Assembly: GCA_028751875.1 (NCBI GenBank)
Contig: CM054134.1
Location: 47,788,818 to 47,852,817 of the forward strand
Reading direction: 5' to 3'
Source of the DNA: Rapana venosa
Taxonomy: Eukaryota > Mollusca > Gastropoda > Neogastropoda > Muricidae
Length of the DNA: 64,000 bases
Shown here: piece after piece, positions 55,599-64,000 of the stretch
How positions within the stretch are numbered: position 1 is the stretch's first letter
Layout of the letters: each line of letters begins with the position of its first letter
The notes under the pieces: model-generated
Told to the model about the DNA's origin: nothing
Seen by the model: the letters and a program-made list of their open reading frames with translations, nothing else
Database searches by the model: none
Translations under genes and position numbers: made by a program

Positions 55599-55843
55599 TC
55601 AGGGCTCGAGGCCAATGTTGTAGTTTGGTGTTCCTGCTCTATAGGACTGTGCAAACTTGAGGTGAGTGTCCAGCTCAAAGGACGTGGCCTTGACCGCTGG
55701 CTCCTGCAGCATGGCCTGGATCCAGGCGTGGAGTTTGGGCAGGTTTGTTGGAGATGGAAGGCTGGAGGGCTGCACTTGCTGCATCAGTCCCAGTCTTTCA
55801 AACCATGGCCACACCATCAGGTCTATCATGGCCAGCTTCTCAC
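55599..55843 (-). CDS. GSTO-B exon 5
   Basis: 245 nt, acceptor ATGTCGATGTGCAG, phase 1. It encodes [18 protein letters not shown] to TGA at 55599-55601. It differs from A mainly after the WFER helix and at the extreme C-terminus. Confidence 0.92.
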
Positions 55844-57389
55844 CTGCACATCGACATAGTACACCAACAATAAAGTAAAATGAAATAAAATATAACATAC
55901 TTTTTAAAACACAGTAGGCCTACACAATGAAAGAAGGGGACCAAACTGTTTTACACACATAGGGTGGAGGGGGGGGGGGCAAGAAATGGGTCACAGTGGA
56001 GAAAATGGTGAGATTCAATGACAAGAAAAATGCATGATGTCTTTTCCACAAACAACTTGAAAACAACAACAAAAATACCCCCCCCCCCCCCCCCATCCCT
56101 CTTCCTCCCAAAGTACATGCAAGCACACTGGTGTGGTGTTGAGGCGTTATCCCTGAAGTCAGAATGTGGTCACCTTAGAGATGGGAAAACCGTCATATAC
56201 ATGAACCTTAAGAGTTCTAGACAAGGGACAAAAGAAGAGACAGGATAAGAAGGGGGGGGGGGGGGGAAGTAAGAGAAAAAGCAAGAAAAATAAAACAAAA
56301 CAACAACAAAAAACCGACAACCAGTCAGTAGAAGAAGACTTAACTACACCAGGCCATAGAGAGAATGGGTGAGGAGGTTGTCAGAAGTAGGAACTGTTGG
56401 GAAGGGTTACAATTACAGAGTGACAGCTTTTTGAAATCCCTTTCTATCTTTCTCTATCACCTTAAGAGTTACTTCACACGATTCACCTTTGAGTCACCAC
56501 CCAGACGAACGTTCGAGGGGATTTTTCACTTAGAGATAGCATCAGTATCGACCCACTTCCCCCTAAGGTCTTTGGTTGAGACTATAAGCCAAGGTTTCGT
56601 GTACAAATGCACGCAGAATATCTTATGCACATATCAAATCACGTCCTTCTTTTGCATGAGTAAGCCATTAGGGAGTGGTTGGAAGGGATGACTTTTTTTT
56701 TTTAAACGCATAGCTCAGTGGTCGGAGCACTTGCTTTCCCCCAGCCAAGTTAAGCAGCGTCGAGCGTGGATACCAGTTGGATGGGTGACCGTTTGCGCGC
56801 CTTGGCTTCAGTACAGTTCCCCCAGTTCACCCAGCTGTAAATGGGTACCTGCCCTCTTTAGGGTCAGGGAAGGTAAAGCAGCGAGGGAGAGGAGATGGGC
56901 GCCGCCCTCAATATGCTGGCCCTAGAGAAGTGAGGTCTCTGACGCCTCGCTCCCCTACGACCTTATAGGTTATGGGACTCCTTTACTTTTACTTTACACT
57001 GGTGTCAAGTTTAGACATCATCCCTAATCCAGATGGCTGCGCCCTTACTAAAGAGTATTTGGTTGCATACACAAAACTATCACAATTTGTTAACCTCGGA
57101 ACTGTAACTGAGAAATGAAAAAGAAGAACATGATTTCACCTCCAAAAAACTTGCCCCTGGCTGTAATTTCTGCTTCCAGTTTGCTCAAACCTTTGGACAT
57201 GGCATCTTTGGCCTCTTCATCCTCGCCTTGAGAGCGCAGCGTCTTGTAGTAGCTGGGAACAAACTGATGCAACAAACAGACAGTCACCACAGTACGCACA
57301 ACACAAGAGCCACCATATTGTTCCAGTTTATGTCCAGCATATGCTGTAGTGTGTGTGTGTGTGTGTGTGTTGTGTGTGTGTGTGTGTGG

Positions 57390-57425
<36 letters not shown>

Positions 57426-59500
57426 TGGTGTAAAAGTGCAGAGTGAATTTTCATATATTTTTGCAAAAAGATATTGCACAAAATTATGTTGATAACCATC
57501 CATCATAAACAAAAACATCTTGCGATCTCTTTACACATACACGTGCGCGCACGCCCATGTACGTGCACACGCATGTACACACATGCACGCATACGCACGC
57601 GCACGCACACACACACATACACATCTTAATAAGGTAGTTTGAGAAAAAGGCCACAGGAACAGACAATGTCAAGAGAGTGAAAGAAGCATGCAGTAAAGAA
57701 CGCGGTCATTAATAAAAAGAGAAAGTGGACAGGTTCCCATCCCATCCTGTCTCACTATCATAAGAGCAACAATGGCACAGTGCCACAACTGACACACGCC
57801 ATAGCCAAGTGGTTAAAACTGTTTGACTGAAATCCCATGAATCCGACAAGTCGTGGGTTCGAATCTCGGGAGCGGCGTGTGGTGAATTAAAGGTGGGGAT
57901 TACTACTACCTCCCTGGTCAACTTGAAGTGAAGACCCTTTCATGCCTTAATTCCATCTATGGACATACACGCTGTCACGACCCAGGTTCGAATCCGCACA
58001 CCCCTTCACCACCCCGCTTGCACTTCTCCTGACCGCCACGGTGAAGGTCTAGCACCTTGGACAAGAAAGGGAGAGGTGTGGTTTTCAGGGGGCCTGACAG
58101 GGGTGTCGTTTTACCTCCACACCACTCCAAAACCACGCAGATGATAAACTATGCACGCTGAAAGTCCTGTCGTTCATGTAGGCTAAGCGCACGGTGGGTT
58201 ACGGAAACACGAACATGACCAGCATGTAGCCTTTCCTGTACCAAAAAAGGATCTGCCCTGCGGGAAGAGAGGAAAAAAGATAACTTTCACAAGTGCCACG
58301 ACTGAGAAACAGAAAACTGACAAGCCACCCTGGTCAAAGCAACTTCTGCCAAGAAAATGGCCCAGAAGGAGGAACAACAAGTTGTAAACAACACAACAGC
58401 AAACAACATACACAACATCACAAATGACCCGGATTCGAATGTCGCTCAAGAGGATTTTTCCTCTGGAGTTAAAAATCAGTGCCGACTCCACTCCCCCCAA
58501 AAGTCCTTCGGATGAGACTATAAACCGCGTGCGAACGCACGCAGAACATCTTGCGCACACGTTAAAACCCGTTCCGCTTTTCGGAAGAGTAGGCCATTGT
58601 GTGCCGGTGGGAACGGATGACAAAACTGCATACACACGGGGACTGATTGTAAAAAAGCACATGAAAGTTTATTCCATTATCCTCGAAAAAAAAAAATAAA
58701 AAAATAAATTCGACAGCAACAACAACCCAGCAGCTCCTTCAAAACACTACAGGCTCTTACTTTGCTACCGAAGTAATCAACAAGCATACTGTCTCGAGCT
58801 TTGCGGTAAGGGTCGGTTGGAGTGAGGGGGTTGTCAGGATAGACGTGGTCTAGATAGTCACAGGTGATGAGGGACTCGCACAGCACCTTGTCATCCACCT
58901 CCAGCACAGGCACCAGTCCTAACGGGTTCCGTTCCAAAAACCAATCCGGCTTTTGTTGCAGGTCCACGTTGACTGTTTCGTGTCTGAAATAGACCCAAGT
59001 CTGTTTGTATGCTTGTTTTTTTGCTTGTGTTTTTTTTCCTGTTTGGTTTGTTTGTTTATTTAAACTTGATTTATTTTCATTTAATCCCTTGAACCTGTCA
59101 TTAAAATTTTTGCATGAATGCTAGCTTTTGAGCAGCCTAAAAAAACACACACAAAAAAACAACCCAATCAATGACAGCAACGAAATGAATGAGGTATATT
59201 TTAAGGCAACAAAAAGATTATCTATCTTACTTATTGCTTACGAGTTCATAGTAAAGGAAAACGAAGCCAAGATTTAAAACGGCTGTAATCCAATTATTTT
59301 GAGACTGAAAAATCTGGTTAAAATGTCCGCCATAATTACGAAAATACGCTGGCTGAAATATTAAGAACAGTTGAGGAAACGGATCTGAGATAGGAGATGT
59401 ACCAAGTCACTTAGTGCACATGTACCGGAGCAGATTGTAAATAGGACTTTAAAAAAAATTGATAGAGTGATATGTGATATGAAAAATTGGCAAGGGTCGT

Positions 59501-59561
<61 letters not shown>

Positions 59562-59564
59562 GTG

Positions 59565-59615
<51 letters not shown>

Positions 59616-59641
59616 CAGACAGACAGACAGACTGACAGACA

Positions 59642-59690
<49 letters not shown>

Positions 59691-60494
59691 GCAGACAGAG
59701 ACCTAGAGACAAATACAGAGATTAATTTATTTATTTATTCATTTATTTATTTATTCTTTTATATCGAGGATAATGGAATAAGCACTCGTGCTTTTTTTTA
59801 CATCCAGTCCCCGTGTGTATGCGGTTTTGTAAATTTTGTCATCTGTTCCTACCGGCACACAATGGCCTACCCTTTCGAAAAGCGGAACAGGATTTTTATG
59901 TCTGATACACCAAGTCTAAACTTAGTTCTTGTCTTGTCTTGCTTGGGTAAGAGTACATAGTTATTGCACTGCCCCCAAAACTTGAAGTATTCATTCATTC
60001 CTAGCGTGCTGACTGCATGCCGGGTATGCTGGTGTTACCCGGACAGACACCTGGCGATGATTAGCCCTCCATGAAAGAGCGGGTAGACCTTTGAACAAGA
60101 CGGTGCCCAAGACAGTCTGCCTTGGTTCGCACATGGGAACCGTGGTTCGTAGTCTCATCCGAATTAATTAAGAGGAACAGAGTTAGAACTTCTACTTAAC
60201 TACAGGGGAAATGTCCATCAAACACACATCCCAGCAAAGGCTTGAACCCGTGCCCTTGTAGACTCCAGATCACAAGTCCGACGCATTAACCACTGAGCAT
60301 TTTTACTTTATGTGTGCAAACTTGAAGTAAGCTATTCTTTGTCAACGAACACGAGCATAAAGACAAGAACGCACGTTAAAGATCTCATAATGCAAACGTG
60401 CCAACGTCTAGTCAATAGCAGACAGTGGAATATTGGTGATGATGATGATCACCACACAACACACAACACACAACAACGCTCAAACTCACATCAC

Positions 60495-60560
<66 letters not shown>

Positions 60561-61780
60561 CATAAAACACCCAACAGGAGCCCAGGTCAAGTCAGAGGAA
60601 AGCAAAACTTTAATAATAATAATAATATATTTCCCTACAGCAAGTTAGATATTAGGAATTAGCGGTCAGGAGGTAGCCTTAGAGGCCCGTTTACAAGGCG
60701 AGCCGACGCCGAACTTTCTCCCTAATCCACTGGACCTTGATCTATGGTCTGGGTGCTGGTCTTTCACTTGAAACACACTAAGTGCACGTAAAGGTACTCA
60801 TGGCAACAACAGAGTTGTTATGGGGTAGGGGGGGGGGGGGGGGGGGGGGGGGACGGCATAGCCTGGTGGTTAGCGTGATGCGCTCGTGATCTGCTGACCC
60901 GGGTTCGATTCCCTTTCAAAAGGATTTTTCCTCTGGAGTTAACATCAGTGTCAACTCCACTCTCCCCAAAAGTCCTTTGGATGAAACTATAAACTGAGGC
61001 CCCGGTGTGCGAAACGCATGACATAATTGACAAAACTGCATACACACGGAGACTAGATGAAAAAAAAGCACATAAGTGCTTATTCCATTATCCTCGATAT
61101 AAAAGAATAAAATAAAAATATAACAGAATCAAATAATAAATAAATAAATAATCGGGGCAACAAATGCACATACACACAGGACAATATTATTTATTTATTT
61201 TGACTGAGTCACGCTGCACTTGTGGTGCTCTTCCAGGGGAGATCACCTGACGTGAAGAAACCTGCAGTGACTGAGATAGGAATACAGACAGCATGAGCTA
61301 TCTAATAACGGCTCTTCGTGTTCAGTTTGTAGCTGCAGAGTGGATGGATGTCTGGGCAAGTGTTCGTGGTGTTGTGTATATGGAAGCATCGCAAGCTGAC
61401 TCTGTCTCATGACAACTTAAAAGTACGGTGAGCGAAAGGGAAAAAAAAGAGTTTATAACTGACTTAGCGTCTCTTGTGGATTTTTATCTGATGAAAAGAA
61501 ATCGAAACAAAAACAAACAAGCAAAAAAAACCAAAAACAAAGATGAACAAAACAAAAGCAAAAAAACAAAAACCGAAACAAAACACAGATGAAAAAAGAA
61601 ACAAAAACAACTGAAAACGTCAGCTTGCTATAGATCTAGATCTCTAGAAAGAAAACATCAGGAATCAGTCTTACCGAATATTTTTGTGGGCCAGAACCAG
61701 TCGTGTGCGTTGAGCATAGGGACAAAAGCGCATACTGTAGAGGCGGAGTTTCCCCTTGGTGAGAGGGGGAAATTCTGAAC
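55599..61780 (-). CDS. Omega-class glutathione S-transferase, paralog B, partial (exons 2-5)
   Basis: Tandem paralog of GSTO-A, same strand. Exons in transcript order: 61780-61675, 58983-58761, 57263-57140, 55843-55599; 698 nt, 232 aa, starting in phase 1. Lengths and phases equal those of GSTO-A exactly. It encodes RFCPYAQR with the catalytic Cys, [13 protein letters not shown] with the cis-proline, [14 protein letters not shown], and [18 protein letters not shown], ending YNIGLEP. The first coding exon (about 31 nt in paralog A) was not found between 61781 and 64000. With an intron 1 like that of A (3.7 kb) it would lie outside the window. No stop or frameshift is seen, so it appears functional. 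Substrate differences from A cannot be predicted from sequence. Confidence 0.9.
55960..56100. repeat. Poly-G and poly-C tracts
   Basis: A G run at about 55969-55979 and a C run at about 56079-56094 in GSTO-B intron 4; another G run is at 56252-56267. Confidence 0.8.
56125..56230 (+). mobile_element. Family D-like SINE, diverged
   Basis: CACTGGTGTGGTGTTGAGGC, ATCCCTGAAGTCAGAATGTG and AAGAGTTCTAGACAAGGGAC follow the family D order with many substitutions. Confidence 0.5.
56505..56705 (+). mobile_element. SINE family A, diverged
   Basis: TCGAGGGGATTTTTCACTTAG, GTTGAGACTATAAGCCAAGG and GCAGAATATCTTATGCACAT match family A with many changes. It ends at GGGATGACTTTTT, where a family C SINE follows. 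Confidence 0.72.
56706..56998 (+). mobile_element. Chimeric tRNA/5S SINE, family C, copy 2 (near full length)
   Basis: Head CGCATAGCTCAGTGGTCGGA joined to CCAAGTTAAGCAGCGTCGAG and CAGTTGGATGGGTGACCG. From AAGTTAAGCAGCGTCG to TTGGATGGGTGACCG the match to animal 5S rRNA is nearly continuous, with both ends of this stretch identical. Body and tail are as in copy 1. The first few bases of the tRNA part are replaced by a T run. Confidence 0.87.
56999..57120 (+). mobile_element. SINE family D directly after SINE C
   Basis: CTGGTGTCAAGTTTAGACATC, ATCCCTAATCCAGATGGC and TTAACCTCGGAACTGTAACTG show the D order. Part of the cluster in GSTO-B intron 4. Confidence 0.62.
57140..57263 (-). CDS. GSTO-B exon 4
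   Basis: 124 nt, acceptor TTTGTTGCATCAG, donor G|GTGAAA. It encodes [19 protein letters not shown] and [14 protein letters not shown]. Confidence 0.92.
57350..57426. repeat. (TG)n and (GCGT)n microsatellite
   Basis: TG runs with a TTG break and then about nine GCGT units, in GSTO-B intron 3. Confidence 0.9.
57535..57625. repeat. CA/CG/GT-rich alternating tract
   Basis: Mixed ACGTGCGC and CACACACA alternation, largely purine-pyrimidine alternating. Confidence 0.7.
57793..57990 (+). mobile_element. tRNA-Ser-like SINE, family E
   Basis: Bases 57793-57881 look like a type II tRNA: terminal CACACGCC pairs with GGCGTGTG, A box TAGCCAAGTGG at 57802, B box GGTTCGAATCT at 57856, and GACTGAAATC at the position of a Ser-UGA anticodon loop. 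The T stem pairs poorly and the acceptor stem has extra bases, so a working tRNA gene is unlikely. The downstream body (GAATTAAAGGTGGGGATTAC) recurs near 38430, making it a SINE head. Confidence 0.6.
57991..58425. other. Intron 3 sequence
   Basis: GC-moderate sequence with a B-box-like GGTTCGAATCC at about 57983. It may continue a SINE body; otherwise nothing was recognised. Confidence 0.4.
58426..58712 (+). mobile_element. SINE family A, 5'-truncated, 21 bp from a GSTO-B splice region
   Basis: Starts at the B box (CCCGGATTCGAATGTCGC), includes AGAGGATTTTTCCTCTGGAG, GATGAGACTATAAACCGCG and CATTATCCTCGAAAAAAA. Its poly-A tail ends about 50 bases from the exon 3 donor at 58760. Confidence 0.87.
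58761..58983 (-). CDS. GSTO-B exon 3
   Basis: 223 nt, acceptor GGGTCTATTTCAG, donor GTAAGA. Split codon CG|A gives Arg where A has Pro. It encodes [15 protein letters not shown] through [11 protein letters not shown]. Confidence 0.94.
59508..59700. repeat. (TG)n(GA)n(GACA)n(CA)n compound microsatellite
   Basis: About 190 bp in GSTO-B intron 2 with four successive simple-repeat blocks. Frames with Cys-Val or Thr-His runs are artefacts. Confidence 0.93.
59735..59897 (-). mobile_element. SINE family A, 3' half
   Basis: ATTT-repeat tail, ATCGAGGATAATGGAATAAG, CATCCAGTCCCCGTGTGTAT and TACCGGCACACAATGGCC, ending at GCGGAACAGGATTT. Confidence 0.87.
60015..60300 (-). mobile_element. tRNA-headed SINE of a further family
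   Basis: On minus, ATGCTCAGTGGTTAATGCGT and CGGACTTGTGATCTGGAG with B box GGGTTCAAGCC form a tRNA-like head. The body carries the A/B core as GGATGAGACTACGAACCACG, then CAAGGCAGACTGTCTTGGGC and CCATGAAGGGC-like words. It extends the set of families that share the core motif. Confidence 0.68.
60499..60555. repeat. (CT)n microsatellite
   Basis: CT repeat of about 56 bp in GSTO-B intron 2. Confidence 0.93.
60700..60828 (+). mobile_element. SINE family B middle fragment
   Basis: CGAACTTTCTCCCTAATCCA, TGATCTATGGTCTGGGTGCT and GTACTCATGGCAACAACAGAG match the B body at 28195-28330. It ends at a G homopolymer. Confidence 0.68.
60829..60851. repeat. Poly-G tract
   Basis: A G homopolymer of about 23 bases between two SINE fragments. 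Confidence 0.85.
60852..61150 (+). mobile_element. SINE family A with intact head and internal deletion
   Basis: Head GGACGGCATAGCCTGGTGGT and B box GGGTTCGATTCCC, then AAAGGATTTTTCCTCTGGAG and GATGAAACTATAAACTGAGG. It lacks about 70 bp after GCGAAACGCATGAC and ends ATTATCCTCGATATAAAAG with an AATA-rich tail. Confidence 0.87.
61151..61674. other. GSTO-B intron 2, 5' part
   Basis: Unique sequence with an A-rich stretch (AAACAAA-type words) at 61500-61610. Nothing recognised. Confidence 0.5.
61675..61780 (-). CDS. GSTO-B exon 2 (catalytic cysteine)
   Basis: 106 nt, acceptor GATTTGTTTTCAG, donor CG|GTAAGA. It encodes [19 protein letters not shown] then [15 protein letters not shown]. This is the most 5' coding exon of paralog B in the window. 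Confidence 0.94.
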
Positions 61781-62260
61781 CTGAAAACAAATCTCATCTT
61801 CGTATAACACTCTGTAAAAAATTCCCCTTTGGCCTTTTGCATCTATACTGTAAACATCTCCTTTTGCATCTATACTGTAAAAATCTCCTTTTGGCCTTTT
61901 GTATTGATACTGTAAGAATCTCCTTTTGGTCTTTTGCACTGGGTGGGGGTTGAGGGGAGGGAGTACAAATCTAAACACCACCACCAACCAGCAACAAAAA
62001 CAATACAGTAAAACTATCAACACCTGCCTACCAACATGGCCACCCCTATAACCCACCTCTTTGACCGAAAAAAACCATGATGATGAAACAAACGTATGTC
62101 CCTGTCCCCACCCCTCCCCTGAAACAAGTATTTTCACTAAATTAACTGTAATAATTATGTGAAGTGGGAAGAAAAAAGTTTAGTTTTTAAAGTAAAAAAC
62201 ATGAGCGTGTGTATATGCAACTTTTACAAATAATTAGCACACACATACGTTAGCCCGTGC
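61781..62260. other. GSTO-B intron 1, near part
   Basis: Contains three short tandem words of about 30 bp around 61840-61935 (CTCCTTTTGGCCTTTTG-like). No splice donor preceded by a GSTO N-terminus was found. Confidence 0.5.
61812..61942. repeat. Degenerate 30-33-bp tandem repeat
   Basis: Three to four units of TTTTGCATCTATACTGTAAA followed by CTCCTTTTGGCC, with some units lacking part of the sequence. On the minus strand it keeps an open frame with KGDFYSIDA-like repeats, which I treat as a by-product. Confidence 0.75.
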
Positions 62261-62263
62261 TCA

Positions 62264-62512
62264 AACACACACACACACACACACACCACTGAAGACCACA
62301 CACACACACACACACCACTGAAGACCACACACACACACACACACACACAAACCACTGAAGACCACACACACACACCACTGAAACACCACACACACACACA
62401 CCACTGAAGACCAACACACACACACACCCCTGAAAACCACACACACACACAACACACACACTGAAGACCAACACACACACACCCCTGAAGACCCACACAC
62501 ACACACACACGC
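62264..62512. repeat. Compound minisatellite: CA runs separated by CACTGAAGACC
   Basis: At least eight blocks of CA repeat, each ended by CACTGAAGACC or a close variant (CCCTGAAAACC, CACTGAAACACC). Units are 24-36 bp. The frames on minus (Cys-Val-rich with Gly/Trp/Ser) are artefacts. Confidence 0.9.
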
Positions 62513-63016
62513 CGCGCGCGCGCACAAAAAACAACTGCTTTAAACTGTGCTCCTTGCCAAGAGGACAGGACTACGAATTTCAATGTGTGTCTCTCTGCTT
62601 ATGTGCTTGTGCGTGCGTCTTTCAATAATATATCTATTACACAGTACAGCTTTACTGAAGCACACCTGTACAAAATGCGCAAGCAAGGCTCCAAGTCATC
62701 AGTGTGTTCGTCACAATGACTTTGCTCTGCCACACTTTATGGCCCAGATGTCGAAAGGGAGAGAGAGAAAAAAGAGGATAACTCCAACCTGTGTGTTAAT
62801 TAATTATTCAGCCATATTATCACAGGTTATGCTGAAACACTGTTAATCATCTGTTGGTCTTGGTGTTCTCTGTGCTAAATAGCACAAAGTATGATTACGC
62901 ATTCGATCATTAATTTTGTTGCTTTCTCCTTTCGAAATTTCCTTGTGTGATTTCTAGTCCACCTCAACATGAGGGTTATGTTATAGCTGAGGTGGAGATT
63001 TTTTGGAGTGATCACA

Positions 63017-63022
<6 letters not shown>
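62513..63022. other. No recognised feature
   Basis: Unique sequence in or upstream of GSTO-B intron 1; no exon 1 candidate. Confidence 0.5.
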
Positions 63023-63023
<1 letters not shown>

Positions 63024-63077
<54 letters not shown>

Positions 63078-63175
63078 CACACACACACACACACACAACA
63101 TACATGTACTTGCTCGCGCATTCACACGCACACGTACTCGCTCGCGCGCGCGCACACACACACACGCACGCGCAC
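63024..63175. repeat. (CT)n(CA)n and CG-rich alternating tract
   Basis: About 50 bp of CT, then CA, then CGCGCGCG/CACACA mixes. Confidence 0.92.
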
Positions 63176-63347
63176 ATGGAGAATGTTTGATACAGAAAAT
63201 ACATGTTTTTAAAAAGACATAGCAGAAGAATGGATAGAGAGGGAAATGGTGTGAGAGAAGTGACTGGCATAAAGTTTCTAGATACATTTATACAGCATTC
63301 TAAAACAAACAGAAAACACGATTTCTCTTTTATTATCTCCATCGTAT

Positions 63348-63572
63348 GAGACTATAAACCGAGGTCCCGTGTGCGAACACACGCAGAACATCTTGTGCAC
63401 ACGTTAAATCCTGTTCCGCTTTTCGTAAGAGTAGGCTATTGTGTGCCGGTGGGAACAGATGACAGAATTTACAAAACCGCATACACACGGGGACTGGAGG
63501 TAAAAAAGCACATATGTGCTTATTCCATTATCCTCGAATAAAATAAATACATAAAAATAAATAAATAAATAA
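63348..63572 (+). mobile_element. SINE family A, 5'-truncated
   Basis: Starts at GTATGAGACTATAAACCGAG and runs to CATTATCCTCGAATAAAATA with an AAT/AAAT tail. Very close to the family consensus. Confidence 0.88.
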
Positions 63573-63698
63573 ATCTCCCATGTACATTGCATATGTCTGT
63601 TAGATCTGTCAGTCGTTGTAATGTGGAACGTAGATGAAAACACCCTAGATCTGCCAAATCTAGGATACTGTATTGGTTTTTTTTTAAAAATCCAACTA

Positions 63699-63767
<69 letters not shown>

Positions 63768-64000
63768 ACACACACGCTCCACACGCACGCATGCACACAC
63801 ACACACACACACACACGGCGCGCGCGCGCGCGCGCGCCACCATCACTGCCACTACCACTGCCACCACCAACAATAGAAATCAGATGAGTTTCATCGACTA
63901 GATCAGTAGATGAGGGTGCTTTACATAAGGAACAAAGAGAAAACTCATTACAACCTCTAAATGCTCGTGTAAAAGAGTAATGAAAGGCATAGATCTGGAC
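63573..64000. repeat. (CT)n(CA)n(CG)n tracts at the right edge
   Basis: CT run 63703-63752, CA runs to 63812, and about 22 bp of CG alternation at 63816-63838, then a CCACTA/CCAC stretch. The final 130 bases hold nothing recognised. Confidence 0.88.

Noticed and set aside
57793..57881. A functional tRNA-Ser gene
   Set aside because: T stem and acceptor stem do not pair correctly and the following body recurs elsewhere, so it is better explained as a SINE head.
62224..62583. Cys/Val-rich 88-119-aa frames that resemble secreted cysteine-rich peptides
   Set aside because: Composition comes from the CA-repeat minisatellite read on the minus strand; no signal peptide-propeptide order or conserved cysteine spacing.
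61781..64000. GSTO-B exon 1 inside the window
   Set aside because: No ATG followed by about 31 nt and a phase 1 GT donor with a GSTO-like N-terminus was found on the minus strand.

Overview
This window is animal nuclear DNA, most likely from a mollusc and probably a gastropod. The reasons are: spliced genes whose proteins read as invertebrate ELOVL6, TXNDC15 and omega-class glutathione transferase (GSTO); tRNA-derived SINEs of the kind common in molluscs; fragments of non-LTR and Ty3/gypsy retrotransposons; and very dense CA, CT, poly-C and poly-G tracts. The genus is not decidable from the sequence alone. No virus, CRISPR array, operon or clean tRNA/rRNA gene was seen.

Layout. 0-13 kb holds no gene I can recognise; it carries two minisatellites, LINE and SINE fragments and a 526-bp inverted-repeat element. 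13-21 kb is quiet, AT-rich DNA. An elongase gene (ELOVL6-like, minus strand, 20960-21819) lies in one uninterrupted block apart from a 2-base frameshift near its end. It is divergent from a five-exon TXNDC15-like gene (plus strand, 25498-32668), with about 3.7 kb between the start codons. After 5 kb of gene-free DNA come two GSTO genes on the minus strand. GSTO-A is complete (five coding exons, 37994-47322, 242 aa). GSTO-B is a partial paralog (four exons, 55599-61780) whose first exon must lie beyond the right edge. Their shared exons have identical lengths (106, 223, 124 and 245 nt) and identical phases, so this is a tandem duplication.

A decayed Ty3/gypsy element (48.37-53.08 kb, minus) and a second inverted-repeat element (47837-48221) sit between the two GSTO genes, directly upstream of GSTO-A. 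The GSTO introns are crowded with nested SINEs.

For reference I call the repeat families A-G. A and B are tRNA-headed SINEs that share a central motif. C is a SINE whose head joins a tRNA 5' half to a 5S rRNA 3' half. D is a SINE ending in a GAGCTCTAGCCGAGGAACG-like tail. E is a tRNA-Ser-like element. F is a short element with AAT repeats and a TATAGCGC motif. G is a purine-rich interspersed repeat. The most noteworthy observations are the tRNA/5S chimeric SINE (family C), the two foldback elements with promoter-like motifs in their termini (one about 0.5 kb upstream of GSTO-A), and the GSTO tandem pair. The genes have no evident shared pathway: ELOVL6 extends fatty acids in the ER, TXNDC15 is an ER/ciliary thioredoxin-fold membrane protein, and GSTOs are cytosolic thiol transferases.
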